A stretch of DNA of 64,000 bases from Lonicera japonica (lineage: Eukaryota > Streptophyta > Magnoliopsida > Dipsacales > Caprifoliaceae). Positions within the stretch are counted from its first letter, which is position 1. Each line of letters starts with the position of its first letter. The translations under genes and the position numbers were made by a program. Under the pieces are notes generated by a model. The model was not told the DNA's origin. It saw nothing but the letters and a program-made list of their open reading frames with translations, and did not search any database. This document shows positions 1 through 11,448 of the stretch, piece after piece. The DNA lies in the NCBI GenBank assembly GCA_021464415.1, contig CM038471.1:32089234-32153233 (forward strand), written 5' to 3'.

Positions 1-3000
1 GGATGATGATAGGTTGGTGAAGCTTGCTGCAAGGGCTTTTTATGATGATATAACGAAAGGAGATAACCAGCCCAAAACCGGTAGGAGTGATAACAGGGGG
101 ATCGCTGTTGTGGTTCTTGATGCCCTCACAAGGTTTTCTCTATCAATACTTATAAATTTATGCATAGCGATATGCAAATGAGTGCGTTTATATGTAGTGT
201 TTTATCCCATTACTAGGCATTACTGTTGAAATATTAAATTCAAATTGGAAAGTAAAACTTTTTAATACCTGAGTGTAAGTGCTTGTTGGATGACTTCTAA
301 GCAATATAATTTATTTATCTCACTCGTTTGTTTAGCCCTGCCAGTGCCATGGGTTGTCATTAACTAACCTCTTCACAAGGGATACATAAAACTAAATAAT
401 TGGTTGATTATGTGTAGTGGGCAAAAGATCTCTCAGTCGTTTTTGAATGAACACGAGGTTTCTAGAATGATGACCATCTATTTTTTGTTACAATTTTTCA
501 TTTTGTGATCTATGTTCGTCTTTATCAGAGAAACTGCTCTTTTATTATTTATTTATTTTTGAAATGTATGGATGGGGAAAACACTAGTTTGTTGTTTCCA
601 ATAATGTGTATTGGTCATGAATTTTAGGCGTCAATGGGTAAGAGAAGAAGACTTGGCAAAGGACTTAAAGCTGCACTCAAAGCAACTTCGTCGAACTCTA
701 CGTTTTTTTGAAGAAGAAAAGCTAGTCACGCGGGATCACAGGAAAGAGGTCAGTTTGTCTTTTCTTCATATTTATAGCCTGGGGCTTTTTACTCAATTTG
801 GTATGCTCGATTGCAACCTTTGGCTTGCTGCAATCTATTTTGGAAGACATAATATAAATATATAACCCTTCATAGGCTGAAGGGACCTTTTAGCATTTGT
901 TATAGTTAAAGTGCTAGAATCCATAGTTGCATTGAAAATTCATGAGATTCAGGAAGCAAATACACACACAGGATTTCAAAATGCAACATCTATAAGCCAA
1001 GGCAAAACTACAAGCAAAAATATTAGCAACACAAACCTTTTTTTTTTAGAACATCACACAAATTGTTGAGTGCTTGAAAGTTTAAGAGAGAGAGTGACGC
1101 AAAGTGGTCTTGGCTATAAACAAAGAGAGATTACATAGCTAGAGTCAAGTGTGTTTCAGGAAACTCTTTCACCAATTTTTCTTGCTCTGGATGTAGAGCA
1201 ATTTTGTCGATCAATGCAACATATTCATAATTTCTAATACTGAATGCATTCATAGTCTTTACATTGGTTTACCCTATTAGGAACATACTAAGAATCAAAA
1301 TTCACCCAACAAAAAAATTCCTTAAGATAACCTATGATAGTTGTAACCTCAACAAACAGTTAAATTATGGTTATGAGCGTTACCTGATCAATAGCCTTCT
1401 CGTCAAATAAAATTCGAGAACTAAAGATACTCATGCAGGCCCCAAACTCAAGAGAGACTGCCATCTCAGGAGAAATAAAACTTGCGTGTATGACCCAAGT
1501 GGAAATGCAGTAGAAAGGTAATCCTCATAGTGGCTGTAACAAATGTAAGTCAGACCGAACATTAAGTAATGGAACTGATGCAAAACAGGTAAAAAGATAA
1601 GAAAATGATAAAACATATACTATAAAGTCAAAACAGAACAAAACAAAACATGCAAGGAATCTGGAAAGAGAAGCACCACAGGAGAAATAAGATGAGAAGA
1701 CCCCCACAGTATTCTGTAGCTTTGACATGTTAACTGGGAAACACGTGTGATAAGATACCACTGTGGCGATCGGGAAAGATTTCTATTGGCGCAATCACCA
1801 GAGAAATCCACCAAGCAGCAACTGGAACATTTAATATGGAGACATTTTTTATTTGAAGGATCACCCTTGCTCAACACCTGCCAAAGTGAGTATAATAAAG
1901 ACTGGAGTTTGAGATATCAAGAACCGGTGGTTGCATAATCTAGAGATTAATATAGCGTAACAAAGATTAAACACTTCCTCTGCACATCAACAAATGCTTG
2001 TTAGGAACAGAAAAAGTCTACTGGTAATAAAACGTGAAATGGCAAGAAGTAATTATATTTATCAAGTCATTAAGTTGAAGTCAACACTCAACACACAGAA
2101 AAACAAAGCTACCCGAAAGAAATCAATAGACAAAACATGCCTCAAGTAGTAGCGTGTGATAATTCATTTATCCATAAATATAATGCCATCAAGAAGATGC
2201 AAAATGAAGGCATGATACATAAATCGAAATGTGTTTTTCTCCACATACTGTAACAACAGCATATACGGCTTAAAACAAGATTGATGTCCCAATCTATTGG
2301 GCAGGATTTTTTTCTTTTGTTTTGTTGATAGAAACGTGAATACATCATGAGGGGAAAAGGCATTCTCAGAGCTTACTAAAGAAAATTAAGAAAAAGATGT
2401 CAATATCACAAAAGAGAAACTGATCTTGAAAATTCTAGAATTCCTCTCCAACTAGAAAACCCAAGTAACGGTGACATGCACAAGCCTACGGCAAACCAAC
2501 CCAAAATCCCCCCACCCACACACAATCCCCAAAATATGAAAACATTTACAACGTTATGCAGATAAGTTTTCCATATTCTGATGATCTTCTTAAATGCCTT
2601 GTTGCATTATTGTAATTGCCAAGTGTTAGTGAAACTCATTTATATTAGTTTTATTTTATATTCTATAATTTGCATTTCAAGACTTTTTTATTAACAGAAT
2701 GAATTGCGTTAATATGCAATTTGTGATGTCTATTGTGAGGTACTTAATGGCAAGTTTGTCTGATAGTGGAAGATGATAGGTTCTTCAGATTACCATATGA
2801 TGTATTTGGTGTTTGATATTTGTCACAGACAGCAAAAGGTGCAAAGATTTATAGTGCTGCAGTGGCTGCCACTCAGCAGACTGGAAGAGAGGGAGAGGAA
2901 AAGATTAAGCTGCATACTCACTCTTACTGTTGTCTAGACTATGCACAGGTTTAATACTTGCATGATTTCACATTTCAATCTGCTATATATACACATTGGA

Positions 3001-6000
3001 TGGCGGTTTTATAAAAATACGTTTGCTCTTTATTGTTAATGTTGTTTATGTATTTATGTCTCTTCATATTCAGATGCATGTATATAGATATATTCAGTAT
3101 AAGAACTCTGCATATATACTTATTGGGAAATCAACACTATTCTATGTTTTCCGTATTTATTTTCCAGTTTATCAGATGTTTAAAGTTCATGCTTGTGTGA
3201 CATGAGAATATCTAAAGAAAAAGGAGCTGCTGCAGATATACGATGTTGTGAGGTATAGAATGCACCGCATGAAGAAGAAGCTAAAAGACGAACTGGATAA
3301 CAAGAACACAGTTCAGGAGTATATATGCCCTAACTGCTCGAGAAGGTTTTTAACATTACTGCTTATATTGCATGTTTATATGTATAAACACACTTGTAGA
3401 TGAAATATAAGAATTTTTGTTTATTGTATGTTCAGATATACTGCTTTGGATGCGTTGCGACTGATTTCTCCAGTAGATGAATATTTTCATTGCGAAAATT
3501 GCAATGGGGAGCTAGTGGCAGAAAGTGACAAGTTAGCCGCCCAAGAAATGGGAGATGGAGATGACAATGCAAGGAGGCGCCACCGTGAAAAATTGAAGGA
3601 TATGCTTCAAAATATGGAGGTACATTCTTTTTAAGTGTTTTATTTTTCTTTGAGGTTTTCTCCAAATGTCAATACCCTAAAGTTGATTGTTTTGAATAAG
3701 ATTGGTGCAAACCCTATTAGTCTATTACTAAGAAAATATGCTGAAAGTTTATATATGAATTATTTTTTTACACTATCCTATCAAAGTTACTCCTTACACC
3801 TTACACACACACACATATATATTTGTATGGTGTATCGGAACTGGATCTATTTTAATCTTTAGGTGTTACCATAAATTGAGTGCAGGTACAGCTAAAGCCC
3901 CTAATGGAGCAACTCAGCAGAGTAAAAGATTTGGCTGTTCCTGAATTTGGAACTCTTCAAGCATGGGAAGTTCGAGCAAATGCTGCTGCACGTGCAAATG
4001 GTGATTCTAATTCCAATGATCCCAATAAATCTTCACAGGGTTATGGTGGAACTCGTATGCCATTTGTTGGAGAGACAAAGGTTAGCATTCACTCATATTT
4101 TGGGTTTCAGCTATAAAAAGTTATATCAAGTTACTCACATCATTTTAGCGTACTGACTGATTCAATCACTATGTGGCTGGTTCTTGGCAGGTTGAAGTTG
4201 CGTTCTCCGGTACTGAAGAAAAAGGAGATATCAAATCCGAGAGTGCAAATGAACCTATGAAAGTTTTGCCTCCATGGATGATCAAGCAAGGAATGAACCT
4301 TACAAAAGAACAACGCGGGGAGGTCAAACAAGAGTCAAAGATGGAGGGTACATCAGCATCTGCAGGATTATCTGATGATAAGAAGTCAGTAGATGAAAAA
4401 GATGACGTGAAGAATTTACAGGCTTGTTTTCAAACCCAAAGCTTTTTGTGTCATTAATCTATGTTCATTCCCGTAAATCTAAAAATCTCACTTGTTTCTA
4501 CTCGGTGATTATCTTGTAGGATGAATATTTTAAAGCCTATTATGCCGCTCTACTTCAGAGGCAGCAAGAGCAAGAGGCTGCTTCCACGAAGGAACAGGAG
4601 TTGCCAAATACTAGCATTTCGGATACTGTAAATGGCACATCTTCGGACCGTCAAGTTGGCATGAAGTCAAAACGTGCTGATGATGATGAGGTTGATGATG
4701 ATGTTGATTGGGAGGAAGCTCCACCAGCAGGTACGTGACAACATTTATTACTCGAGATTACATTATGCCTGTAATTTCTTTCATTTGAAGTAGATAACTG
4801 TTTGACAAAATGTTGTCAATCATCAGCCTAATTATTTAATATGTTTAATGTCTGCCTCTTATTTAATATGATTAATGTTTGGAAAGAAAACCCCTTTCCA
4901 TTCTCTTTGGAGGGGAAAAGAGAGTGGGTTGGTGGGGGCGGGGGAGTATTTGATCAAAACTTGATCAGAAGGTTTGAGTGATGAACCGATGGCACATTGT
5001 AAAAAGGGTTAACTGGTCTTGGTGTTGTGTGCTCTTTCTTTTTTTTGGGTTTATATTCTCATTTTTATACTCTCAGAGAAGAGTGTTACCAGAAGAAAGA
5101 TAACTTATAAAAGATAGGGTTGGGCTATTTTTCAAAGCTTGCATGAAAAGCTTAACGACAATGATTTCCCAAAGCTTAAGAAAGGTAGAACACTTGGAAT
5201 AGGGCTGGCATTTTAGACCCAAAAAACCGAACCAAAAATAACCTAACTGAAAGAGAAAAAAGGAACCAGTAACTGATAGTCAGTTACTGATGCGGTACGG
5301 TAGAGGTTTTTATATCCATAAGGTTCGGTTTAACCGAACCTTTTTTTAAAAAATAAATAAATTGTGCAGCCTACTCTAGTTCTCTCTATCTACGCCTTCT
5401 CTCTTCCTTTCCAAATCAGCCACAAACAAGAAAAGAGGAAAGTCTATTTTTTTTTGTCTTGATCCTCCGTCCTAACCTAACTCCACTACCATCATCTAAT
5501 CTTTAACCTCCGTTACTACCATACCTTCTGACCATAAACACCCACCCTTCTGACCACTATCATCTTCATCAAAGACGACCACCACCATTGCACCGCTCCC
5601 CCACAGTTCACGCCGCTGTACACCACCTCTGTTCACCGCCAGGCTCCTTCACTTCCACCTGCTGCTACACCACCGTAGGTCACCCCTACTCCTCTTGAAT
5701 CAGATTCAATGGTATCACACTCTCTCCTTACTTGATTCTATCTTTGGGATATTCATTCACATTCTATGATGTGCAATTTGAAAGAATAAAATTGGGTTCT
5801 GCAATTCCCTTTTTTTTTTCCCCCTGAATTGGTCAATTGGTGGCTGAAATTTTGGTTTTACCGCATAATATACAAAAACATACTGAAAACTTTGGTAACC
5901 GAAAATCAGTTACTTACTCTTATTCGGTTCGGTATTCGGTTTTACTAGTTCAATTTGGTTACTGAACCAAACCCACCATAGTTGGAAGGCTTTGCCTATT

Positions 6001-6779
6001 GTCAAACCGAAGTACATTCATGGGAAGCGAAAAACAACACAACTCCGGTTGCTTTTTATGTAGGAGCCGATTTGATTACTAAAGGTGCTCTCTTAAAGAA
6101 TGACAAATTAACCACTTTCTTGGGCGGAAAATCCGCACTCAATAAGGTTTGTAGGATATTATTCGTCATTTAACTTAATAACTTTATGATTATGTATTGA
6201 AGTCTTCGTACTTAAATTTCACCTCCAACACAGATTTTCTTTAAGAAAACTAAAGGATTGTATGATTGGTGCACAAGGGAAGAATTGTATTTCTTGGAAT
6301 TCTTTAACTAGCGAGATTTTCCTTTGAAAAGACGATCTTTGGGTAGTCTGGCAATACTGGGTACACTTAACTGTGTTTGATTACACCTTTCTCATTGAAT
6401 CAATTTTCCATGGTACAACTTGGTTTAAGCCCGATTTTCTGATTTTCCATGTAATTCAAGAAACCACCTCCACCTTCAATTTGTTTCCACGGAAAATCTA
6501 CCATGTAAAACAATTCCATAGATCCATAGAATTTAACTCTTCTCCATTTAAATTATCAACCGCATCCTTAATGATAGTATTGATTTAAACTTATGCCTGA
6601 TATTGGCACTCCCTCTACCCACATGTTATGATGATATTGGTTTTCTTTCCCTTTAACCTGTGTTTGTATTCGCGTTTATTACAGGAAATACTAGTGAAAC
6701 TTTTAAGGTGAGCGACCTGAATGCTCAAGCAGATGCTTCAGGTGATGACGAAGATGACATCGACTGGGAAGAGGGTTGA
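1..6779 (+). CDS. Transcription initiation factor IIE subunit alpha (TFIIE-alpha), 5' end outside window
   Basis: General RNA polymerase II initiation factor; with TFIIE-beta it recruits and regulates TFIIH at the promoter in the nucleus. Nine exons join in one frame: 1-132, 628-748, 2829-2948, 3236-3345, 3436-3619, 3886-4080, 4191-4421, 4520-4730, 6685-6779, giving 465 codons before TGA at 6777-6779. Exons 1-3 encode the winged-helix part (RQWVREEDLAKDLKLHSKQL, then RRTLRFFEEEKL). Exons 4-5 encode the zinc ribbon, with CPNC and CENC as the two metal knuckles. The C-terminus is acidic, with the plant-type repeats DDVDWEE and DDIDWEEG. Other plant TFIIE-alpha proteins are about 480 residues by recollection, so only the first few residues are missing. 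Introns are GT-AG except the donor after exon 7, which is CAG/GC if the residues NLQ are kept; a GT at 4407 is an in-frame alternative 15 bases upstream. Introns 2 (2.1 kb) and 8 (1.95 kb) are enlarged by insertions. Exon junctions are inferred by frame and homology, not from transcripts. Confidence 0.95.
1384..1877 (-). pseudogene. TAF2 (TFIID subunit 2) gene fragment, antisense inside TFIIE-alpha intron 2
   Basis: Two exon-like blocks read on the minus strand. Block A (1877 down to about 1680) follows a good acceptor (TTGGCAG) and encodes VLSKGDPSNKK, then WWISLVIAPIEIFPDRHSG, then, after a shift of frame, TCFPVNMSKLQNTVGVF. Block B (1533 to 1384) follows acceptor TTACAG and encodes YEDYLSTAFPLGSYTQV, then after a one-base shift ISPEMAVSLEFGACMSIFSS and RILFDEKAIDQ, ending at a CAG/GTAACG donor. 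These match, in order, the aminopeptidase-like region of plant TAF2 as I remember it. Introns are retained, so this is a genomic (DNA-level) copy and not a processed transcript. At least two frameshifts make it non-coding. I found no further TAF2 exons on either side. A Pack-MULE or Helitron capture, or a segmental duplication, would explain it; no element ends were identified. Confidence 0.75.
5104..6146 (+). pseudogene. Unidentified exon-like coding fragment split by the hAT-like MITE
   Basis: Codons 5104-5199 and 5988-6146 lie in the same frame once the element and one copy of its duplication are removed, giving 85 open codons with no stop. The piece before the insertion includes FFKACMKSLTTMISQSLRKV; the piece after includes CQTEVHSWEAKNNTTPVAFY and VGADLITKGALLKNDKLTTF. 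It ends at AAG/GTTTGT, a good plant splice donor. An open frame that is continuous exactly across an insertion site suggests the transposon landed in a former exon. I do not recognise the protein family. The frame is not that of TFIIE-alpha, whose intron has phase 1. It may be a captured gene fragment, like the TAF2 piece in intron 2, or an old cassette exon. Confidence 0.45.
5200..5979. mobile_element. hAT-like non-autonomous element (MITE) in TFIIE-alpha intron 8
   Basis: The left end reads TAGGGCTGGCATTTTAGACC and is followed by CCGAACC motifs; the right end carries the complementary CGGTTCGG and TTCGGTT motifs and finishes ACCCACCAT. Flanking 8-bp sequences ACTTGGAA (5192-5199) and AGTTGGAA (5980-5987) match at 7 of 8 positions, the TSD length of hAT elements. 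Terminal repeats are degenerate. The interior holds a CT-rich stretch at about 5380-5700 with many CACCACC runs, possibly captured 5' leader DNA, and no open transposase frame. Confidence 0.6.
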
Positions 6780-7540
6780 GTAATCGGCTCCATTGATCTG
6801 CTAAATTTTTCTACAATACTAAACTTGAGAGCAGTGCCTCGGTGCCATTTGCAGCCGGTTTTTCAACTTGCCATAACTCTGTGGGCTCATGTTGGATCCA
6901 TAAACTGATGTTTTCTTGGCTCTGTTTTATTGTGTGAGACGATTTGTTTTGCGCTGACAGATCGATGTGGAAATGAGCAATCATGGCACAATGGCTTAAA
7001 AAAGAGAAAAAACCACTATACTGAAGCTAGGTTTAGAAATTTGTCGATGTTTGGGACTAGACCTTATCCTTGAAAAACTCAGATTTATTGTTGAATTAGC
7101 CACCAATAATGCTACTATATTAGTGATTCATTATAACTTTTGACCATTGTGTGTGTACATAATGCTACTGATAATGCCAAAAATTGCCAGCTTATAAATC
7201 AAACCCTAATATGAATAATTATGAAACTTTACAGGAGAACTATCTGTTTAGGATTGTTGGGAATTAACTTGGAAAAGCTCTGAGAGGAATTTGCACTCAG
7301 AATTCTCGGGAATGTGTTAGTATAGCTAGTTGGTCGAGTAGTCTATGCCAAAGCCCATATTTAGGAGAAAATATTTAATATAGCATGTATAACAGTGACA
7401 TGTTATTGGATGCTTATATTATTTTTCAGAATTTGCGTATTTCTCACTCCTTAGTTACGCGTAAGTTTTGTCTAAATCACAGAATATTTGTGTTTTTATT
7501 AATTTTGTGATAACTTGGAACTATAGTATTTTTACATTGA
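6780..7540. other. 3' flank of TFIIE-alpha
   Basis: The TFIIE-alpha 3' untranslated region must lie in the first few hundred bases; AATAAT/AATAAA-like motifs are frequent in this AT-rich DNA, so no polyadenylation site is called. No coding sequence is seen. Confidence 0.5.
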
Positions 7541-7760
7541 GACCTCGTTTGAATTTAGGCGTATTAATTCTGGAATATTAATCATGGTATTAATTTAATA
7601 CAATCTGTTTGATTCTTAGTATTAATACTGGGATATCTCATGCTAATATTAATACCAGTTTTGTAACTTGTATATTAATGGACACAGAATATTTGTGTTT
7701 TTATTAATTTTGTGTATTAATAACTTGTAATCCCAGAATTTGTGCGAATCAAACAAGGTA
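7541..7760. mobile_element. Small MITE-like inverted-repeat element
   Basis: The left end GACCTCGTTTGAATTTAGG and the right end (reverse strand) ACCTTGTTTGATTCGCAC form imperfect terminal inverted repeats, each followed by an ATTCTGG block. The interior is rich in ATTAAT and has no open frame. No clear target-site duplication is visible, so the superfamily is unassigned. A 32-bp stretch just outside the left end (7478-7509) recurs inside the element (7683-7714). Confidence 0.45.
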
Positions 7761-8344
7761 TTAGTGGTATATTATACCCGAATACATTGAATGTTTTCTC
7801 TAGATCTGGAAGTCCGCCTATTTTAAGGGGATCGAAGCAGGCACAAATGACAGCAACGCATAATTTTAACTTTTAAGCATTAAGAAGGTGCAATAGCTTT
7901 TTAGTTGGTGAAAATCATACAATATTTTTAACGAATATTTAAGGTGGTCCTTATAAATCGTGTTGGTGAACTAATACAAAATGAATATGTTGTTTATTTT
8001 AATTTAATCATGCGTGCTATCCTTTCATTTTTTTTTTCTCTCAAACTAAAAATCAAATTGATTAATTCGTAGGCAAATCTGTTCCCTCTCCCAACCACTT
8101 GGACCTCATTTAAACTCTTATTAACAAGGAATTAACAACTTATCACATCAATTTAACTAATTGCTTAAATATTGTATTACAATATCCAATAGTTAGTGCA
8201 GGAACCAAAATTTTGGCCGGTTAATTTTCTTCTAACAAATTATTTTTTTAAAAATAATATTTTTAAGAGCGCAATGCCCAATTTCCCTTTTTGATTTATA
8301 ATATTTTTAGATGCTACCTTAAAAGCATGTAATTCTTTTTTTTT

Positions 8345-8985
8345 TCTCCTTAAGGGTTTGTTTGATTCGAGTTTTGGAAATGGAATAGGCATACTTGATT
8401 CTTGAATTTTTTTTTTTTTTTTTTTTTTGCATCTAGGATGCCATGCCAATGTTTGGTTCAACCGGAAATAAAAATGAATAAAGTATCAATTACAAAAATA
8501 CCATTCTTTTTATAAGACGAGAAGACATAACATACTAATTTTTCAAACGAGACAATTACTATAATAAATTACAAAAATTACACATGCCTAGCTAATAACT
8601 ATCATACAAAAATTACAACTTTTGTAATTAAAAAAAATTACAACATGAAAAAAGAAAAGAAAAAATTTTCAAATATTTTTTTTTTATTTTTGTGCAGCAG
8701 AATAACTAAAAAAAAAGTTTCAAACAATATTTTCATATACGGATGGAAAAATAATTATTTATTCATAAGGAAGAGTGTTATTTTAATCCTAACGTGAAAA
8801 ATTAAAAAAGATACTCATTGGTAATGGTGTATTCCTTATGATTTAAATAGAAGAACTTGGGGGGAGGAAAGTTTGTTTCTAGAATCATTTATTACAAACT
8901 TAAAACTTGAACCAAAGACAGGAATCATTTCGGAATAGAATTTAGCATTCTCAAAATAATTTAAATCTTGAACCAAACGAACTAT
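8345..8985. repeat. Inverted-repeat region, possible MITE
   Basis: GTTTGTTTGATTCGAGTTTT at the left is mirrored at the right by ACTTGAACCAAAGACAGG and TCTTGAACCAAACGAAC, the GTTTGGTTCAAG-type terminus seen in many plant MITEs. The region holds a long T-run (about 8408-8428). No coding content and no clear duplication of flanking bases. Confidence 0.3.
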
Positions 8986-9157
8986 AAAAGTTGGTTTAGT
9001 CCAGGTAGTTCAAAGTCACGGCATATTATAAGGGTGGATGTGCGCAAGTAATACTTACAAATCAATTATTAAAAAAGAGACCGTCTACATCTATGTAAAT
9101 ATCATGAAAGCAAAACACGTGATCCTAACCATCTCTTAGTCTACTCGATCTCTCTCT

Positions 9158-9168
9158 ACTATATATGA
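9158..9168 (+). promoter_or_regulatory. TATA box upstream of the CLE gene
   Basis: CTATATATGAT lies about 80 bases before the first ATG (9243) and is followed by a CT-rich leader (CATTCACACTCATTC, then CTCTTTCTCCTC), a typical plant core-promoter layout. Confidence 0.5.
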
Positions 9169-9242
9169 TCTTAAACATGCATCTCACAACGTTCATTCAC
9201 ACTCATTCTTAATTTGTCTCTTTCTCCTCTTTTTATTCTTTC

Positions 9243-9553
9243 ATGGATGTTGTTACAATCTCATTTTCAACCACCACAAAAGAAACACTACTCAACATCT
9301 CTATTCTCTCTCTTATGTATTCTACGTTCCCACATTATTTTCTACCATAGAAAATTAAGCATTAGCCTCCAAATTCCACTTCTCTCTTTTATATCCCGTC
9401 ATCGTCATCGTCATCGGCATCGTCAACCCTACCCCCCGGAAACACGTCACAGTCAAGCCAAAGCCGCCGCCGCAGCCGGAAAGAGAGATTGACGCACTTT
9501 ACGGCATCGAAAAGCACTTTGTCCCCACCGGTCCAAACGCATTGCACCATTGA
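9243..9553 (+). pseudogene. CLE-family signalling peptide gene (CLE9-13-like), N-terminal frame broken or spliced
   Basis: CLE genes encode small secreted prepropeptides whose C-terminal 12-13 residues are released and bind CLV1/BAM-type receptor kinases. The last codons of the frame ending at TGA 9551-9553 read EIDALYGIEKHFVPTGPNAL, then HH and stop: the CLE motif at the very C-terminus, preceded by the EID-x-x-Y/F-G-x-[ED]-K block that I associate with the CLE9-13 group. That frame is open only from about 9359 and has no ATG. The upstream ATGs (9243, 9247) are in other frames; the 9247 frame has a hydrophobic stretch (STSLFSLLCIL) and HRHRHRHR, then runs out of register. A one-base shift near the CATCGT repeat (9395-9420), or an unseen intron, would connect them. 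Two peptide positions are unusual: H replaces R at position 1 and A replaces the conserved P at position 9. It is either a decayed gene or one with a short upstream exon. I recognise the motif with high confidence; functionality is doubtful. Confidence 0.65.
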
Positions 9554-10979
9554 GAGGTTTTCAAATTACTAGCCAGTCATGTTGTTATACATTATGATCA
9601 CCTTCATTAAATTAAAGAAGTAAAAATACTCCTTGTATCATTTTGAGAATATTCTACTTTTACTTATTAACGTCCCTAATATATTATTCATTTCAAAAAT
9701 AATAATCACCTGAATTTGATGGTATTTTTAATTTTATAATGTCAATGATACAATCAAAATCTGCTACGAAACGGTCCTTGTATGGAATGACATTTATTAA
9801 CAAATTTTTGTCACCTGAACATGAGGATGTGTTTTTTAGCGACGAACTTCCGTTCCTAAATCCCCTCTAATTAATGAATTATATATATATATATATATAT
9901 ATATTTACTATTATTAAGTTTTTAACGTAAATTAATCTCATATTTACATTTTAAAAGAGAGACATGAACAACTTAACACACTGATCATACATTAGCTTTT
10001 AATATTACATTGTAAAATGAAAGTAATGTAGACACGTGTGGGTTAAATGTAGTATGTATATTGCCAAGTTGGATAAATCAGTTGTTTTTATCCCAATTCT
10101 AACTCTCCTTAAAATCTATTCTTTCTATTATTAAGAAATAATTAGTTTATGATGTTAAAAGAATTATTAAATATTTATTTGTGCCATTAATTACTGAAAC
10201 GCTCGAGAAGTAGATGTCACGGCACATGGTGCAATGGGAAGAGGAAATTAAATGAAGGTGCACTTATTTCTCTTATATTCAAATTTTACAAATACATAGT
10301 ACATATGTTGTTCTAAGCGGTATAAAGAATTTTTATTTGAACATGGAGAACCTAATTTGAGTCTCGCATCTATATACCAGTGTTAATCAACCTCCCTAAT
10401 ATAACAATATCGTATTCTCTTCTAGAATTTTTTTTCCCTATGGATCGTTCTGTTTGATTCAATTTTTTTGTACATTCCGAAAGACTGCTAGAATAATTTG
10501 TGTGTCAACTCCAATGATTTGAGTTTTGTAGAAGGGTAATTTGCACAGGGGAAATGCTGCATGTGTTTACTTTCACAATAATATTGCCCTTATAATATAA
10601 TATAATATGAATTATACTCTAAAGAGGAATTTCATCTCTTTAATAAAAAGGAATGCACATTTGAAGGATAAATAAATAAATAAAAATTATGAAAATTTGT
10701 AGAAATGATCTGTATAGTGATTATCCTTTACTGAATTTCATAAAAAACTTTAACCTATAAGTAGATAAACCAGAAAAATGATAAATATGTGTATTTTCGG
10801 CTGTTGAAGTTTTATTTGCTCATCTTATAAATTATCTCTACAAATTTTCATAAAAAAAATAATATTTATTTACCCCTCCGGTCCTTTTTAGAGTCTAACT
10901 CAATATAATATAATAGGATAACCACTAATTTAATTCCGTTGGTCAGAAAATATAGAACTTTATTATCTGGTAAAATGTA
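9554..10979. other. AT-rich intergenic DNA
   Basis: No gene seen. Contains an (AT)n microsatellite at 9881-9904 and TAATATAATATAATAT at about 10595-10610. Confidence 0.5.
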
Positions 10980-10984
10980 AGTTG

Positions 10985-11448
10985 TGTTAAATATTCATTA
11001 TAAATTATGTGGCCCACATGACAATTTTTTAATTATGTACTTTATAATAATTAAAGACTCATTAAAGGACTAAGATACAAATATTTACAAGTTGGTTAAA
11101 AGAGGTTAAAAGTGGTTAGTTTCTTTGATGGGTGAAGAGACACAACTTTTGAATTTGAAATTGGGTCCTCTCTCTACCCCTATATTTTACATCTTTTCCC
11201 ATCATAGATGTATGTACATATACAAAACTTTATCATGAAAATAGAACATATGAAAGATGGTATATTTTGTGAAAGGGGGGATAAGTGAGAGAAACACCAA
11301 TTCACCAATAAGAGAATTCAAGTATTCAAGAGAAAGTTCTAATGGATCAAGGTACGCTTTCATTAACATATTTATGATTTTGAGTATGCTATATAATGAT
11401 TCTTGATGATCTTTTTTTAGGAATAATTAAATTTCATAATTGCTAACA
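10985..11448 (+). repeat. 5' LTR of the copia element
   Basis: Starts TGTTAAATATTC and ends TTGCTAACA. Contains ATGGATCAAG followed by GTACGC at 11342-11357, a start codon directly ahead of a splice donor, which I infer starts gag. Differs from the 3' LTR by C versus T in TTTTCC[C/T]ATC, T versus C in AAATT[T/C]CAT, G6 versus G4, and one extra base ahead of the T-run near the 3' end. Confidence 0.97.
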
